Source: Mastacembelus armatus (taxonomy: Eukaryota; Chordata; Actinopteri; Synbranchiformes; Mastacembelidae). Taken from it: a stretch of DNA of 64,000 bases. The position numbers were made by a program, and so were the translations under genes. The stretch is taken from assembly GCF_900324485.2 (NCBI RefSeq), contig NW_022872909.1, positions 1 through 64,000 on the forward strand, given 5' to 3'. The notes under the pieces are model-generated. The model was given only the letters and a program-made list of their open reading frames with translations. It was not told where the DNA came from and ran no database searches. Of this stretch, positions 63,881 to 64,000 are shown one piece after another. Within the stretch, counting starts at the first letter, position 1, and the number at the start of each line of letters is the position of its first letter.

Positions 63881-64000
63881 ATTCAGAGATTTCTGAGAAG
63901 AAAGCCAGAACTCCTAGCAAAAAAAATGTCCAAATTTTGAGAAAATTAAAAATTTGATTATTAAAAAACAGATCTGTTTGAAAAATCCAAAGGGTCAGGA
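63880..64000 (+). repeat. Partial copy of the tRNA-Ala block flank
   Basis: TTTCTGAGAAGAAAGCCAGA through CAAATTTTGAGAAAATTA to CAGAGG-like sequence matches 15,772-15,890 and 47,520-47,635. It runs off the window. Confidence 0.8.

Overview
The window looks like a teleost fish chromosome. Host coding sequence is sparse and split by introns with GT/AG borders. Nearly all recognisable repeats belong to families known from bony fishes: Rex1, Rex3, L2, RTE, Penelope-like, hAT, Tc1-like, a tRNA-headed SINE with a (GGAT)n tail, and a young retrovirus. I see no prokaryotic operon or CRISPR.

Left end (1-7.8 kb): two tandem copies, 5,172 bp apart, of a five-exon gene for a small secreted C-type-lectin-like protein (ladderlectin / type II antifreeze-like). 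Introns and flanks are nearly identical, so the duplication is recent. The second copy has a one-base change in its last exon and so a different C-terminus. Between the copies lie SINE and L2 scraps and a Ty3/gypsy remnant.

Middle (9-22.6 kb): a 128-bp hAT MITE with an 8-bp target duplication, a possible exon for a membrane segment, a 5'-truncated RTE element, a diverged 5S rRNA gene, a Penelope-like fragment, two Rex1 LINEs (one nearly 3 kb), and the first members of a large family of tRNA-bearing blocks.

22.7-31 kb: an LTR retrovirus (epsilon/gamma-like) with a tRNA-Val primer site and nearly identical LTRs, inserted inside a Rex3 LINE. It is broken, and most of env is gone.

32-53 kb and 58-63 kb: a mosaic of short duplicated blocks, many inverted relative to each other, each carrying a tRNA or 5S rRNA sequence. 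At least 14 tRNA isotypes are represented. About eight loci look intact (Ala, two Met, Ile, Pro, Leu, Gln, and an intron-containing Tyr); the rest are decayed or truncated. L2, SINE, hAT and Harbinger pieces are scattered among them. A hAT transposase remnant lies beside a double-CRE palindrome and a fragment of a HIPK-like protein kinase.

53.7-58.4 kb: an L2-clade LINE on the minus strand with both ORFs open (471 aa with an SGNH esterase-like domain; 946 aa endonuclease-reverse transcriptase). It is the most complete mobile element here. Exact block boundaries, identities and element ages need alignments I could not run; coordinates of diverged repeats are approximate.
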